DNA of 64,000 nucleotides from Basidiobolus meristosporus CBS 931.73 (lineage: Eukaryota; Basidiobolomycota; Basidiobolomycetes; Basidiobolales; Basidiobolaceae), in NCBI GenBank assembly GCA_002104905.1, contig MCFE01000075.1:1-64000 (forward strand). Direction: 5' to 3'. A program made the translations under genes and the position numbers. Shown here one piece after another: positions 49,901-61,590 of this stretch (position 1 is its first letter; every line of letters starts with the position of its first letter). The notes under the pieces were generated by a model. It searched no databases. It saw nothing but the letters and a program-made list of their open reading frames with translations, and was not told the origin of the DNA.

Positions 49901-52784
49901 TAGCCAGAAGTCAATGGAATTTAGAAAGAAGTACATTGATGTCGACCAGCAGCAATCGGATGGTTCAAGCACGATCCAATCAGCCCACAAAGTTATGCGA
50001 GATTTAGAGGAGTTGGCATCTAAATTGAAGGGAGATTCGAACGATCCTCTAGCTTTGGACACGCTGGTGAGCCTAACCGGATTTTTGAAGACACCTGAGG
50101 AGTCAGCCACCTCTTTCGAGTTTTTGCAAAGCGGGCTTATGGAGCATTTACTCGAGTATCTGACCAACCCTAACTACTCCCCCACCGATCTTTCAAAGCG
50201 GCAGTTGGCATTTCTTCATGTGTTTGTAGGGGGTCCTCATCCTTCATTCAACGAGGCGGAACAAGCCAAGATCATCAGCAGTGAGCCAAAGATTGCCGCT
50301 TTCCCCGTCCTGGTCAAGAAGTTGCAACAGTCACTCACTCAGCTAGAACCATTCGAGGTGGTCACCTCATATCAGAGTCCACTCGACGAAGTCAGAAATC
50401 CCACTTCTATGTTAGCCAAGCAGATCAAGTTGAAACTTATACCGGAAGATGGCCTAGAGGTCCCCAGTAGCTATTCCAATTTGGTGGTGTCAATTCATGC
50501 GATCGCCACGTTCAAAGCATTAGACGATTATCTCAAACCTAGAGTTGCGTTTGCTTCTTCGTCCTCTAGATTAGGCGATAGACTATCATCTTCTCGTCTA
50601 GCTAACGCCTTTGCTGCGTTTGCTGCGGCGGCAGGACTGGACGCAGATGATTCTAGAGAGAACGAACGCCTTGATACCTTAAACCAAGGAAAGCTAGACG
50701 ATAGCGAGGGGGAGGAAGAGGAAGAGGAAGATGATGAGCACACTGAGAATCTCAAAGGAGGTGAGGATGAAATGGAGCTCGGAGAAGAAAAAGATTCCTC
50801 CGATATGGAGGTAGATGAGGAATCCCATGAGTTAAAGGATGATCCAACCCCAACCAGTAAAGGCAAGACTACCGAGGGAGTGGCGGATGAGCACGAAGAG
50901 GGAGAACAGGCGTCTAAACAGGCCAAGCTATCTTACGCTTCGGCCGCTCAGAAGGCGACCGACTGGCACCTAGAATTCAGTATTGGAGACGTTGTGATTG
51001 ATACAGAGTGGACCATCTATAAAGCCATCCACCAACATCTCAATCAAACCACTCAAAAGAGTCGTAATATCTGGTCGACCATCTACCCGGTAAAATACAG
51101 GAAAGTCTCAGACTCCTCCAAGAAGATCACCCAACCCCAATCTTCCAAGTCCGAATACTCACCAGCCGAGAAGTCCGCTGGTGACAACAGCCTCAAAGAC
51201 TCGTACTGCCAAATTCTTCAGCTTTTGCGGGAGCTTCACTCGCTCAACACACGCTACTTGGAGTTGTATTCGCAAACAGATTTGTGCCTCGAGTCTCTAG
51301 CGGTGCTTTCACCTTCCAAGTTCATCAACGGGAAACTTACCGCCAAGATGAACCGGCAACTGGACGAGCCGATGGTTGTAGTTAGTTCATGCCTCCCTTC
51401 ATGGTGCGAGTATCTGGCGAATGAATATCCATTCTTGTTCCCCTTCGGAACTCGCTATTTATATCTTCAGTCCACTGCCTTTGGTTATTCAAGGTCCATC
51501 GCTCGCTACCAGAATCAGCAATCCCGCAGTGCCCAGCAAGACACCCGACGGGACGAATCGCAACCGTTACTCGGTCGTATTCAACGACAGAAGGTCCGGA
51601 TTTCCCGCTCGCGTATGCTCGAGTCAGCAGTCAAAGTTATGGATCTCTACGGCTCGCAGCAATCCATCCTTGAGGTGGAATATTTCGAGGAGGCCGGAAC
51701 TGGCCTTGGCCCTACCCTGGAATTTTATGCCACCGTTTCAAAGGAATTTTGCAAGAAATCGTTGAAGCTGTGGCGAGATGATGACGATTCAGATCCAAGC
51801 AGGAAGTACGTAACCTCCCAACTAGGCCTCTTCCCACGTCCCGTCAGTGAGTCTTACCTTGAGAGCGAAAATGGAATGAAGATCTTGAATCTATTCAAGG
51901 CGATGGGGAAATTCGTAGCCAAGGCCTTGATTGACTCCCGAATCATTGATTTGCCTTTCAACCCGATCTTCATCAAGACGCTTCTTAACCCCGCGGAAGA
52001 CATCAAAAATCTACGCAGCGTGATGCACATAGACAGCGTTCTTGGCAATTCATTGAAGATCATCAAGCACTTTGTCCGCGAGAAACAGCGGATTATGCGG
52101 AACTCTGCTCTCAATGAAGCAGAGCGCCAGGAAGCGCTGAACAGCTTACGCCACAACGGGGTCTCCCTGGACGATCTTTGCTTGGATTTCACCTTGCCCG
52201 GTTATCCCGAGATTGAATTTGTGGAAAACGGTGCAAATGTAGCGGTCACCATTGAGAATGTTGAAGAGTACTTGGATGGTGTATTGGAACACACCGTTGG
52301 CTCGGGTGTCACTACCAAGGTAGCGGCGTTCCGGGACGGATTCAATACGGTATTCCCTTTGAAGCACCTGAATGCCTTCAGTCCCGAGGAGCTTGTGATG
52401 CTGTTCGGTCAGGCTGAAGAAGATTGGTCAGCAGAGATGCTCTTGGATGCCATCAAGGCTGACCATGGATACACATTGGAGAGCCGTCCCATCCAATTCC
52501 TGATTGACATCATGTCGAGCTTCACATCTGAACAGCGCAGAGAATTCTTGCAGTTCGTCACCGGAAGTCCCAAATTGCCCATCGGTGGGTTCAAGAATCT
52601 TTTACCAGCCTTTACGGTGGTCTGCAAGCCCAACGAGTTGCCGCTCACCCCGGACGACTATCTACCTTCGGTCATGACATGCGTGAACTACCTGAAAATG
52701 CCGAATTACTCCACCGAGGAAATCATGAGAAAGAAATTGGAGAAAGCTATGAAAGAAGGCCAAGGCAGCTTCCATCTTTCCTAG
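46936..52784 (+). CDS. UFD4: HECT-type E3 ubiquitin ligase, UFD4/TRIP12 family (5 exons)
   Basis: Exons 46936-47138, 47251-47319, 47388-47567, 47631-48091 and 48160-52784 give 1845 residues. The first 300 are basic and Ser-rich, then very acidic (an Asp/Glu run near 47930-48020). Armadillo-like repeats follow (LACRCLSNLMEALPSAVGSV, ISVEYPTSIVREGGLLAVLM), as in Ufd4/TRIP12, which use them to bind N-degrons or ubiquitin-fusion substrates. A second acidic stretch lies near 50700-50900. The HECT domain starts near residue 1455 (SILEVEYFEEAGTGLGPTLE); the catalytic Cys is residue 1812 in PSVMTCVNYLKMPNYS, 33 residues from the end. Expected role: the ubiquitin-fusion degradation pathway in nucleus and cytosol. 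Confidence 0.93.
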
Positions 52785-53221
52785 AATATCCCCTCTACAT
52801 ACATTCATCTCTACCTGGTTATAGTGTATCTTTTAATGTACATCCACATTCCACAGAATCACATCGTTGATCAATGTACCCTTTCTCCACGTTTGACGCC
52901 CCTGCCACTAGTTCGCTTATTCTTGTGCTTTTCTTTTCTTTAATATATACGAGTTCCCTCACCACCGCAGATCCTACATTTTCTTTGGTGCTATATCGGG
53001 GCCAAGTGATTGCTTACCCCGGGAATAAAATATTTCAAAGGGAAATCCCGGTATGGCTCCACGCTTGCTTGGTTTATTGAGAGTTACGGTTCTAAAGTCC
53101 TGGATAGATCTACTTTGGCTTTAACTTATATATACACCGGAGCCAGTGAATGGTGGTGGGTAATATGAGGAGGGGGGGGGATGGTGAGGTAACACGTGTA
53201 GAGTCAGACCGAGTGAAGGAT

Positions 53222-53856
53222 TTAGCGGTCAATCAGCATGTAATTGGGATATGCTTTCGCCAGGAAAAGATCGTCCGGCCCGTTCGATTTCAACATATCC
53301 CAGTAGAGGTACTCGTTACCTAGGATGCAACCCATGAGTTTCTGTGACGTCGCTCTTCTTCCTGCCATGACTTACCGAGTCCGTTCAACCTGGAAGCCTC
53401 CTCCACATCCTCCAGATGGAACACCCATTTGTGGCCGTTCGTATTCTGGCTATTACATCTACTGCAAGGGTTCACGATGAAATATCCTACGATGTTCCCG
53501 CTAACTTCGAGTGAGTTGTCATTCATGTTCAGATCCACTTCCTGGACACCTTACCAGCATGAACAGGCGGTATGCTGTAGCTCGCACGTACACGAGATCT
53601 TCAGCCGGTCTTGTTCGTCGAAGGCTGTTCTACAGTTGATTGGCTCCCAGTCAGTGGAATAAAGGTGTACACTGGGTCGAGCAACAAGCATCGCCTGGTC
53701 GCAGGAGAGAAGGGACTCGGTAAATCGACTGGAAATGCAAGTTCGAGATCGGTTTCTTACCTTCATGGCCCGGTCAGTGAGTAGGGTTTGACAATGTTTA
53801 CAGTTCAAGAAGAGCACCTTCTTGCCATTGCTAAAGGGATGTGGAGTCTTCACCAT
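53222..53856 (-). CDS. FAM72 family protein (4 exons)
   Basis: Exons 53856-53761, 53694-53555, 53500-53376 and 53319-53222 give 152 residues, almost the length of human FAM72 (149). Conserved features in order: a first Cys pair in LNCKHCQTLLTDRAMKAML, the LYSTDWEP turn, the Cys cluster ISCTCELQHTACSCCGN, then IVGYFIVNPCSRCNSQN and GHKWVFH. The cysteines probably bind zinc, as in Yippee/CULT-like folds. In mammals FAM72A binds the uracil-DNA glycosylase UNG2 and lowers its level. A similar link in fungi is speculative. Two cysteine clusters are each rebuilt only after splicing, so the protein is easily missed. Confidence 0.88.
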
Positions 53857-54642
53857 GTTTGTTTATGGGACGGTGGGGGGTACATTTCGAGTCTTTATAA
53901 ACCTTCTTAGGGATCGTTTCGGGTAAGCCGGAGAGTGCCTGCATTTCATGTGACCGGGATCGTGTCGTCTCTTCCACCTGTGTCGCCAACGCTACGTTCA
54001 GTCTAGCCTGACAAACGAGATAGTACCGCCTGCCAGCGCCCGACCCATTGGTCAAGGCTCCCTTATGCGTGAGGTAGCATTGGTTAGGGCTGATCCTTTC
54101 GAATCTCTCTTCACAATCGTACGTGAGTCAGTGCAAAGCGGGAACCGAATTTAGTGGCGCGCATTTGTCAGAGATCACTAGTGCAAATCTCTCACCAATC
54201 AGGGGCTTTGTTGTAGTCAGAACGAAATGCCTGGTATGACTGCTCTTTATCGAGTTCCTCAGGTCCCCACTGCCCAATTCTATTCCCCGATGAGCCCACA
54301 TTTCCCGCAAGTGTGAATCAAGTTTCAGATCATGTAAGAATGCGAAACAACTCGGATCTCGCACGATGCCTTGGTTACATATCAGCATCATCATTGCATG
54401 AACCAAGCAATCATAGGTGGTATGCAGACTAATAGTTACTTTATTCCAATGATGGTGCAGATGAGGATGGGGGTGAGGGTCAAGGTCAGGGTCAGGGTCA
54501 GGGTGGGGTTGAGGCTGACGCTGAAGTTAGGTTGGTAAATATGTGTAATGGATGTGGCGATGGATGTGCGGCTAAGGAAAAGATGCAGGTATGTCTTGTG
54601 TGCATGTTGGCTGAAAGTGACTTGCTAAAGAGTTGAGATGCT
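53857..54642. other. Intergenic, no convincing gene
   Basis: A 92-codon minus frame (54128-54406) starts with ATG but matches nothing known and has no neighbouring exons. The region also holds a GGGTCA repeat (separate entry). Confidence 0.45.
54472..54512 (+). repeat. (AGGGTC)n-like repeat, about five units
   Basis: GGGTGAGGGTCAAGGTCAGG, then more GGTCA/GGGTCA units up to GGGTGGGG. A G-rich hexamer run just beyond the 3' end of the first phosphate symporter gene. It resembles telomere-type repeats but is short and internal. Confidence 0.75.
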
Positions 54643-56328
54643 TTATACAGTGGCTGCAAAATATTTCGGAGCATATGCTGCGAACGAGAAGATCAATCCG
54701 GCAACCAGTCCCGCGCATGGGAGAGTGAGGATCCATGAGAAAAAGCACCAGCCAATCATTCGCCAGTTGATCGTCTTGGCGCTGCCGTTGCAAAGTCCTA
54801 CCGCCGTGGTAGCCCCAGTGATGCAATGTGTGGTCGAGACCGGAAGTCCAATCTTCGAGGCGGTGAGGACGGTGAGACAACTTCCTAGTTCCATACTGAA
54901 CCCACGAGATGGCGAGTGATAGGTGATCTTGTTTCCGAGTGACCGCATGATGTTGTAGCCAAAGGTCAACAGCCCGATGTCGATGAACACACCGCCAAGG
55001 GCAAGGATCCACAGTGGTACTGGGGTCTTGCCACTCAGATCGACAGTTGCGGTGCTCCAGATGTAGTACACGGTGGAGAGAGGACCCACAGCGTTGGCAA
55101 CGTCATTTGAGCCGTGAGCGAAACTGGCCATACTCGCGGTGACGACCTGAATGAAGCTGTACATGTACTCGGTGTCATCATCGTAACGATCGGCGGCATC
55201 ATGGATCTTCTGGAGTCTCTCCTCCTTACAGTTGACCACATCATGTTGCACACCAGCAAGCACGATCTTCTTGAACTTCTTGAAGAGGGAGTTGGGGGAG
55301 GATTCTTCGGTGGCCTCGAGTTTTCCTTCACCCTTGACCTCGTCCTCGTTCAATTCCAGGGCGACCTCGGCCTTGGGGGGACGAGGGCCAAGGGTGGGGA
55401 TGATGAAGACATGGTACCAACGAAGGTCCTCCTTCTCGTGGATCGTGCGACGGAACCAAGGGGCAATGAAGAACCAGCAGAAGAGCATGATAAGAACGGT
55501 GATGCCGGCGGTAAGGCCCCACACCAAACCGACATTATTCTTGGTGAGCTCCTTGAAGCCAGGGGCTTTGTAGAAGACGTAGAACATCGAGATGAACGTG
55601 GTCAGGCCAAAGTAGAATGGGATCGCACGGAGGCCACGCTCGAATGAGTTTGGCTTGGTCAGCACAAGAAGCTTGGTGGACATGTAGATGATACTGGCGG
55701 CGATACCGGCGGCGATGGGAGAAACGAACCAGGAGGTCACGATCTTGGCAACTCCGCTGTATCCCCAGTCAACACTGTTGACACCGAATGCGGCAATGCC
55801 TACCCCAATGATGGCGCCAACAATGGAGTGAGTGGTCGACACGGGCCATCCGTTGCGAGTGGCGAAGAGAACCCAGGTCGATGATCCGATGACTGCACAC
55901 ACCATGGCAAGCTACAGAATGAAAAGTAAGAGTGCAAGGTTAGTGACCAGCTTCTTGAGGAGTTCATGACGAGGTGAGGGGGGGGGAAGCCGGTGAAGGC
56001 GAGAGTGAGGGAGATGGGGTGTGTTCGGATTGGAGGGGTTATGGACAAAACGACGAATACTAACCATAAGGAGTTCAGGCTGACCGGCAAAGTTCTCGAG
56101 GGCAATGATCTTTCCACGAATGGTCTCGGAGGTACCGGAGCCAAGAAGGAAGGCACCGAAGAACTCGGTGAATACGGCAATGGCACAGGCTTGACCAAGG
56201 GTCAGTGACTTGGAGGCGACAGAGGTAGAGAAGGAGTTGGCAACGTCATTGGCCCCGATGCCATAGGCGTCCAGCATGGCAAACAAGAGGCCAAGTACGA
56301 AAAGCCAGGTGAAATCATGAATCTCCAT
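54643..56328 (-). CDS. Sodium/phosphate symporter, Pho89/PiT family, copy A (2 exons)
   Basis: Exons 56328-56065 and 55911-54643 give 510 residues with about 12 membrane helices and a charged loop (about residues 290-385). Both PiT signatures are present: GANDVANSFSTSVASKSLTL near residue 25 and GSNDVANAVGPL near 400, each followed by a GLPVSTTH or GWPVSTTH segment. Yeast Pho89 imports phosphate with Na+ at the plasma membrane under phosphate shortage at alkaline pH. The neighbouring copy B encodes almost the same protein. Differences seen: T/K after WFRR, V/I in EDEVKGEG, and the last residue. ATG 56328 was chosen over an upstream TTG. Confidence 0.95.
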
Positions 56329-56500
56329 GGTTGATTTAGTCAAGCTGGTGGTAGTGGGAACCTCGAGTGGACTTCAGTTGAACGAATAGCCAAGGGGATG
56401 AGCTGAGGAGTTATATAGGATGATGGTCAGCACTCGGCTAGATTAACTCGATCCGATAGCAATTGTGCATGTTGTCTACCGCTGACGCTATTGGATTGAT
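54665..56500 (-). repeat. Tandem duplication unit A (phosphate symporter)
   Basis: The segment matches 57072-58907 at a constant offset of 2407 bp with no insertion or deletion, through both exons and the 153-bp intron. By eye identity is about 98-99% in exon 2 and lower in the intron. Identity falls sharply at both ends: just past the stop codon and about 170 bp upstream of the ATG. Confidence 0.9.
56411..56417 (-). promoter_or_regulatory. TATA box of phosphate symporter copy A
   Basis: TATATAA on the minus strand, 83 bp upstream of the ATG. The same box lies at the same distance in copy B. Confidence 0.55.
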
Positions 56501-57049
56501 AGTGTTCCCACCCAGAAAAAGTCACAAACGTGATCATCTCTTCTATATTTACCACATGTTTGCATTCTGCAAAACTACTGGATAGCCCGAAGGAACCAAC
56601 TTTTTTGCTAAGCCGTGTGAGACCCTCAAATTTGATCTTCGTGCGACCAACTCTAACCTTTAAGTGAGCCTGAACGAAATTCGGACGAAGTGTTCCTAAA
56701 TAGAGGCATATTGCGGGTTGGAAAATCGCCTTCCAATTAATTGGATTTTCGTACCCTCGCGGCACAACGAGCGATCGACCCAAATAGGTTAGATTGCTGC
56801 AGGGATCCGTTTCTATCTGGAATAGGGTTCGATTCGTTGTAGCACGCATCATATCCACTGCCAATCGATGGTGATACCATTTGTAGAAATCCCGAATATG
56901 CATCACAGCTGGCGGTCAGTTAACGGTCTAATGGCGTGCCTACGAAAGGTGGTAGACCAGGTATCACGATGGCTATCTATTGACCGAATATTGTGGAATC
57001 ACGAGGGATGGTTTATTATCGATTTATGAGTGCTGTACAAGATTGGTGA
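56418..57049. other. Spacer between the two phosphate symporter genes
   Basis: A 159-codon open minus frame (56427-56906) covers the spacer next to the promoter of copy A. It has no recognisable domain and overlaps the shared upstream homology, so it is probably a chance frame. Nothing else recognised. Confidence 0.45.
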
Positions 57050-58735
57050 CTATTGAGTGGCGGCAAAGTATTTGGGGGCATATGCTGCGAACGAGAAGAT
57101 CAATCCGGCAACCAGTCCCGCGCATGGGAGAGTGAGGATCCATGAGAAAAAGCACCAGCCAATCATTCGCCAGTTGATCGTCTTGGCGCTGCCGTTGCAA
57201 AGTCCTACCGCCGTGGTAGCCCCAGTGATGCAATGTGTGGTCGAGACCGGAAGTCCAATCTTCGAGGCGGTGAGGACGGTGAGACAACTTCCTAGTTCCA
57301 TACTGAACCCACGAGATGGCGAGTGATAGGTGATCTTGTTTCCGAGTGACCGCATGATGTTGTAGCCAAAGGTCAACAGCCCGATGTCGATGAACACACC
57401 GCCAAGGGCAAGGATCCACAGTGGTACTGGGGTCTTGCCACTCAGATCGACAGTTGCGGTGCTCCAGATGTAGTACACGGTGGAGAGAGGACCCACAGCG
57501 TTGGCAACGTCATTTGAGCCGTGAGCGAAACTGGCCATACTCGCGGTGACGACCTGAATGAAGCTGTACATGTACTCGGTGTCATCATCGTAACGATCGG
57601 CGGCATCATGGATCTTCTGGAGTCTCTCCTCCTTACAGTTGACCACATCATGTTGCACACCAGCAAGCACGATCTTCTTGAACTTCTTGAAGAGGGAGTT
57701 GGGGGAGGATTCTTCGGTGGCCTCGAGTTTTCCTTCACCCTTGATCTCGTCCTCGTTCAATTCCAGGGCGACCTCGGCCTTGGGGGGACGGGGGCCAAGG
57801 GTGGGGATGATGAAGACATGGTACCAACGAAGGTCCTCCTTCTCGTGGATCTTGCGACGGAACCAAGGGGCAATGAAGAACCAGCAGAAGAGCATGATAA
57901 GAACGGTGATACCGGCGGTGAGGCCCCACACCAAACCGACATTGTTCTTGGTGAGCTCCTTGAAGCCAGGGGCTTTGTAGAAGACGTAGAACATCGAGAT
58001 GAACGTGGTCAGGCCAAAGTAGAATGGGATCGCACGGAGGCCACGCTCGAATGAGTTTGGCTTGGTCAGCACAAGAAGCTTGGTGGACATGTAGATGATA
58101 CTGGCGGCGATACCGGCGGCGATGGGAGAAACGAACCAGGAGGTCACGATCTTGGCAACTCCGCTGTATCCCCAGTCAACACTGTTGACACCGAATGCGG
58201 CAATGCCTACCCCAATGATGGCGCCAACAATGGAGTGAGTGGTCGACACGGGCCATCCGTTGCGAGTGGCGAAGAGAACCCAGGTCGATGATCCGATGAC
58301 TGCACACACCATGGCAAGCTACAGAATGAAAAGTAAGAGTGCAAGGTTAGTGACCAGCTTCTTGAGGAGTTCATGACGAGGTGAGGGGGGGGGAAGCCGG
58401 TGAAGGCGAGAGTGAGGGAGATAGGGTGTGTTTGGACTGGAGGGGTTATGGGCAAAACGACGAATACTAACCATAAGGAGTTCAGGCTGACCGGCAAAGT
58501 TCTCGAGGGCAATGATCTTTCCACGAATGGTCTCGGAGGTACCGGAGCCAAGAAGGAAGGCACCGAAGAACTCGGTGAATACGGCAATGGCACAGGCTTG
58601 ACCAAGGGTCAGCGACTTGGAGGCGACAGAAGTAGAGAAGGAGTTGGCAACGTCATTGGCCCCGATGCCATAGGCGTCCAGCATGGCAAACAAGAGGCCA
58701 AGTACGAAAAGCCAGGTGAAATCATGAATCTCCAT
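57050..58735 (-). CDS. Sodium/phosphate symporter, Pho89/PiT family, copy B (2 exons)
   Basis: Exons 58735-58472 and 58318-57050 give 510 residues, the same length as copy A. The same two PiT signatures, helices and charged loop are present. The open frame is intact, so both genes can be functional. The stop-proximal end differs (FAATQ against FAATV in copy A) and the 3' flank is unrelated, so the two mRNAs would have different 3' UTRs. Expected role: Na+-driven phosphate uptake; two copies may raise dosage or divide expression. Confidence 0.95.
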
Positions 58736-58907
58736 GGTTGATTTAGTCAAGCTGGTGGTAGTGGGAACCTCGAGTGGACTTCAGTTGAACGAATAGCCAA
58801 GGGGATGAGCTGAGGAGTTATATAGGATGATGGTCAGCATTCGGCTAGATTAACTCGACCCGGTAGCGATTGTGCATGTCGTCCACCGCCGACACTATTG
58901 GGTTGAC
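57072..58907 (-). repeat. Tandem duplication unit B (phosphate symporter)
   Basis: Partner of 54665-56500. The upstream homology decays over 58840-58907, with a mismatch every few bases before it is lost. Confidence 0.9.
58818..58824 (-). promoter_or_regulatory. TATA box of phosphate symporter copy B
   Basis: TATATAA on the minus strand, 83 bp upstream of the ATG, at the same relative position as in copy A. Confidence 0.55.
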
Positions 58908-59960
58908 GACGGCCATATTCATATCAAGCCAAAAATGTGGGTCCGGGCATTCTGTGACACCGCATGGTGGGATCCTCGACCTTGACTGGCTTGCCGAACC
59001 GATTTTAGGTTGGTTACCACTTAATTTACCGCCACCCTGTCCGACACAAAACGCACTTAACTTTTGCAGCGATATCCGGAAATCAAGGTGTGCTGGGACG
59101 ATCGGTCGGATTCGATAGCGCAATCGCCTTTCAAAGGGCATTGGCCCTTGAGCCATCGAAGTGAAGTCAGTGGCCCACTTTTTTGGTCGACGGGATTGGA
59201 GTCCCTGTGATTGGTCGGTCAGCTTGGCTCACGAAAAGGTTAGATTGGTTTGTTAAATGATCTTGTGACATGAGGGTGTTGATTATCAGAGTTGGGTCAT
59301 GGTGATTGCTTTCCCCCGCACGCGGTTGCCATGAACTAGAGGATCGCATATTCAATTCGTTCCCACCCGATATCTTTACTGATTCCTTGATCATGTTTGG
59401 TCAGTTTCTCGAGAATGGCAATCCCTTTGGTCGCAAGTGTTTGGTACTCTCCCCATATTCCTGATATTTCGCCATTCGGTACGGAGCCCCTTGGTGTTCT
59501 TGCACTAGTTGCCTTGAAAATCTGGCTTCCGGAAATGCCTAAACCCTGGGCAGATCCACCAATCCTCTTTCTCGATAGATCCCTATACTGAGCCGCATGA
59601 GATAAAGCGCGGTAACCTAAGCAATACTTGTTTTCGGGGAAGTTTGGAGCTTTGGAAATCCATCCCATTTGTCCCATGGGAAATCGTCATGTTGTAAGCA
59701 GCTCCGTGACTTGGGATTGGTTTGGCAAGAATTTGGATCCATTGTGCTGCAGATTCTTGCGTGGAAAGTGAGTAAATTGGCTTCTCCTTGGTAATCTGCC
59801 AAGGTCAGCTGGAAATCCTATTTTGGGACCAGGGTGGTAGCATCTGTATGCCATCATTAACGGGTGCCCCTTAAAGTCCTTATGTGGAGCTTTTACTCCT
59901 GATACAGTGGATACACCAGCCAAATGCTGAAAGAAAACAGGTTCATATAGTAGATGTACA
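58908..59960. other. Intergenic, no convincing gene
   Basis: Several minus frames of 60-113 codons (the longest at 59336-59677) match nothing I recognise. The right part may belong to the LTR of the neighbouring copia element. Transition zone to mobile DNA. Confidence 0.4.
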
Positions 59961-60151
59961 TGTTGCAAGGGCTTTACATATGTGCAAAGTTTGGGGCTGT
60001 TTGGACAACTTATCTAATTTTCATGTTCTGGGTAAATATTCTAAGTAAATCCCGACAAGGAATTTGGTCAGTATTCTCTAGGATTTGAAGGTAATGATCC
60101 AAGTGACTCAGTTGGGTGAATATTTAGGTGGAATTCCAAATTTTTACAACA
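59961..60151 (-). mobile_element. LTR of a Ty1/copia element (outer limit unknown)
   Basis: On the minus strand a purine-rich tract (GAGTGGGAGTG at 60160-60150) overlaps TGTTGTAAAAA, which starts at 60151. This is the usual junction of internal region and 3' LTR in copia elements. It lies directly after the RNase H coding end. The LTR runs toward lower coordinates; its far border was not found. A decayed relative lies at 1925-2090. Confidence 0.6.
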
Positions 60152-60445
60152 CTCCCACTCAACTGAATGCTCCTAATGTCTAGTCCTAATTTTGACCTAA
60201 GATAGTCAAACTTGTCTCTAGCTAATGGTTTGATAAATATGTCTGCAATCATTTCATCTGTAGGACAGTAAGCTAAGTTAACTAAGTTACTCTCTATAGC
60301 TTCATGTATGAAGTGATGTCTAATATCTATGTGCTTGGTTCTAGCATGAAAAGTTGGATTTCTACCTAATTGTATACATCCTTGATTATCTTGAAACAAA
60401 GTAATAGGCATTTTTTGACTTATACCTAAGTTTTTAAACAGCTTA
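60124..60445 (-). pseudogene. Ty1/copia polyprotein remnant (RNase H end)
   Basis: The minus frame reads LFKNLG, then TLFQDNQGCIQLGRNPTFHA, RTKHIDIRHHFIHE and MIADIFIKPLARDKFDYLRS. This is the last 100 residues of a copia RNase H, with the DNQ...RTKHIDI signature. The rest of the polyprotein (protease, integrase, reverse transcriptase) is missing; similarity stops near 60445, where unrelated sequence begins. The element is therefore truncated and dead. Confidence 0.85.
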
Positions 60446-60450
60446 CTTCA

Positions 60451-61590
60451 TCATATTGCTTCACTGCTACTTTGAATGAGTGCTTCCTGAGTAGAAGTAC
60501 ACTTTTTCCTTGGTAAATGTTGCACTGGTGCATCTGTGTCTGCCTGGTTTTGCCTTATTGGCACTCTTCCAGCTACCTGACACCTCTTTGATGCTTGTTT
60601 GGAGCTTTTGGCCTGGCTTGTAATGGGCTCTTGAGGAAGTTGCTGGTTTTTAGCCATTGCATCCTTGTTCTTCTGCCTTTGACAGTTTCTACTATGCTTG
60701 AGATATGTTCTTAGCATACCAATTCTGGCTCAAAAAACATTTGCTTGTTTGAATCCAGGATAATGCTCATGGAGCAAGTCAAGTGCATTATGCTTGGCCT
60801 TGAGTTCCTGATAGTCCCATGATATGCTGGCCTTAAGGTGATGAAATGCTAAACTTCAATGTTAGCCTACTCTTCATCATTGTACTTAACTGCTTCACAG
60901 ATCTTCAATATCTTTTGATTTTTAGGCTTTAGTACAAACACTAAATTTCTCCCTCCCATGGTGTGATAGGTTTTTCTGTGGGCTTTTCTTTGGGAACTGT
61001 TGTTGTGCTTCAAAGACTGTACGGTGTTCCTCTGCTGTTACATTGGGAAATGGCTCAATTCTTGACTGTGACATTGAGCTACTTGAGTTCCTTCTTTGCA
61101 GCAAAGATACCGCTTTATCTACCTGGGATATTGATTGATCTACACCTTTTATCTGCTCATTCTGTCTCTGGACTGTTTCCTGGCTTCTCTGGGCCAGTAC
61201 ATCTATCCCATCAGCCACTGCACCTAATTGCCTCATCAATGCTTTGACATGAGCTGACAACATACTTGCTAATATAGGTGGTGGTAATGTTATGACAGCC
61301 ACTTACTGGTCTTCCACTGAAGGTACTGCTTTTGCTATATTCTCATCTGCCTCAGCAATATGGTCAGCTGGTGGCTCTGCAGAGATTGCCAATTGCCTAC
61401 TGGACAGAGAGCCTGAGGAGTCTGCATTATTCCCTTCAGTGGGCACATTGTCCACAGGACCTTTTTTGCTTGTAGGCCTGCATGCTACACTGAATGTCAA
61501 AGCAAGCTGCTGTCCAACCACTCTTCTGCTGCTGTCAGTAGTAGGGTTTAGTTGGGAATCAGACAACTTTGCTTTATTTTTTGGCTGCAC
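60451..61590 (-). CDS. Unrecognised coiled-coil gene, divergent from the transposase (partial model)
   Basis: Open minus stretches 61590-61307 and 61264-60922 join through a 42-nt intron (GTAAGTGG...TAGCAAG). They encode a Ser/Pro-rich start and a coiled coil (ERTVQ-like, Q-rich region around SQETVQRQNEQIKGVDQSIS). Further exon-like pieces follow: LVFVLKPKNQKILKICEAV near 60920, HHLKASISWDYQELKAKHN near 60840, and a basic segment at 60717-60451. The frame between these pieces is not solved and no clear ATG was found. It may be a DNA-binding partner gene of the Tnp2 element, as CACTA elements often carry two genes. That link is inference. Confidence 0.4.

Noticed and set aside
50528-50926. Ser-rich antisense frame in the HECT ligase gene
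   Set aside because: Mirror image of the acidic tract on the coding strand.
54128-54406. 92-codon minus frame between FAM72 and the phosphate symporter gene
   Set aside because: It starts with ATG but has no domain, no neighbouring exons, and a length expected by chance.
54472-54512. Telomere remnant
   Set aside because: Only a few imperfect units lying between ordinary genes, so no evidence of a former chromosome end.
55114-55647. 177-codon plus frame opposite the phosphate symporter genes (also at 57521-58054)
   Set aside because: It is antisense to a clear PiT coding region and its residue use mirrors that gene; duplication explains why it occurs twice.
56427-56906. 159-codon minus frame upstream of phosphate symporter copy A
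   Set aside because: No recognisable domain, it overlaps the promoter homology, and no equivalent frame is kept in copy B.
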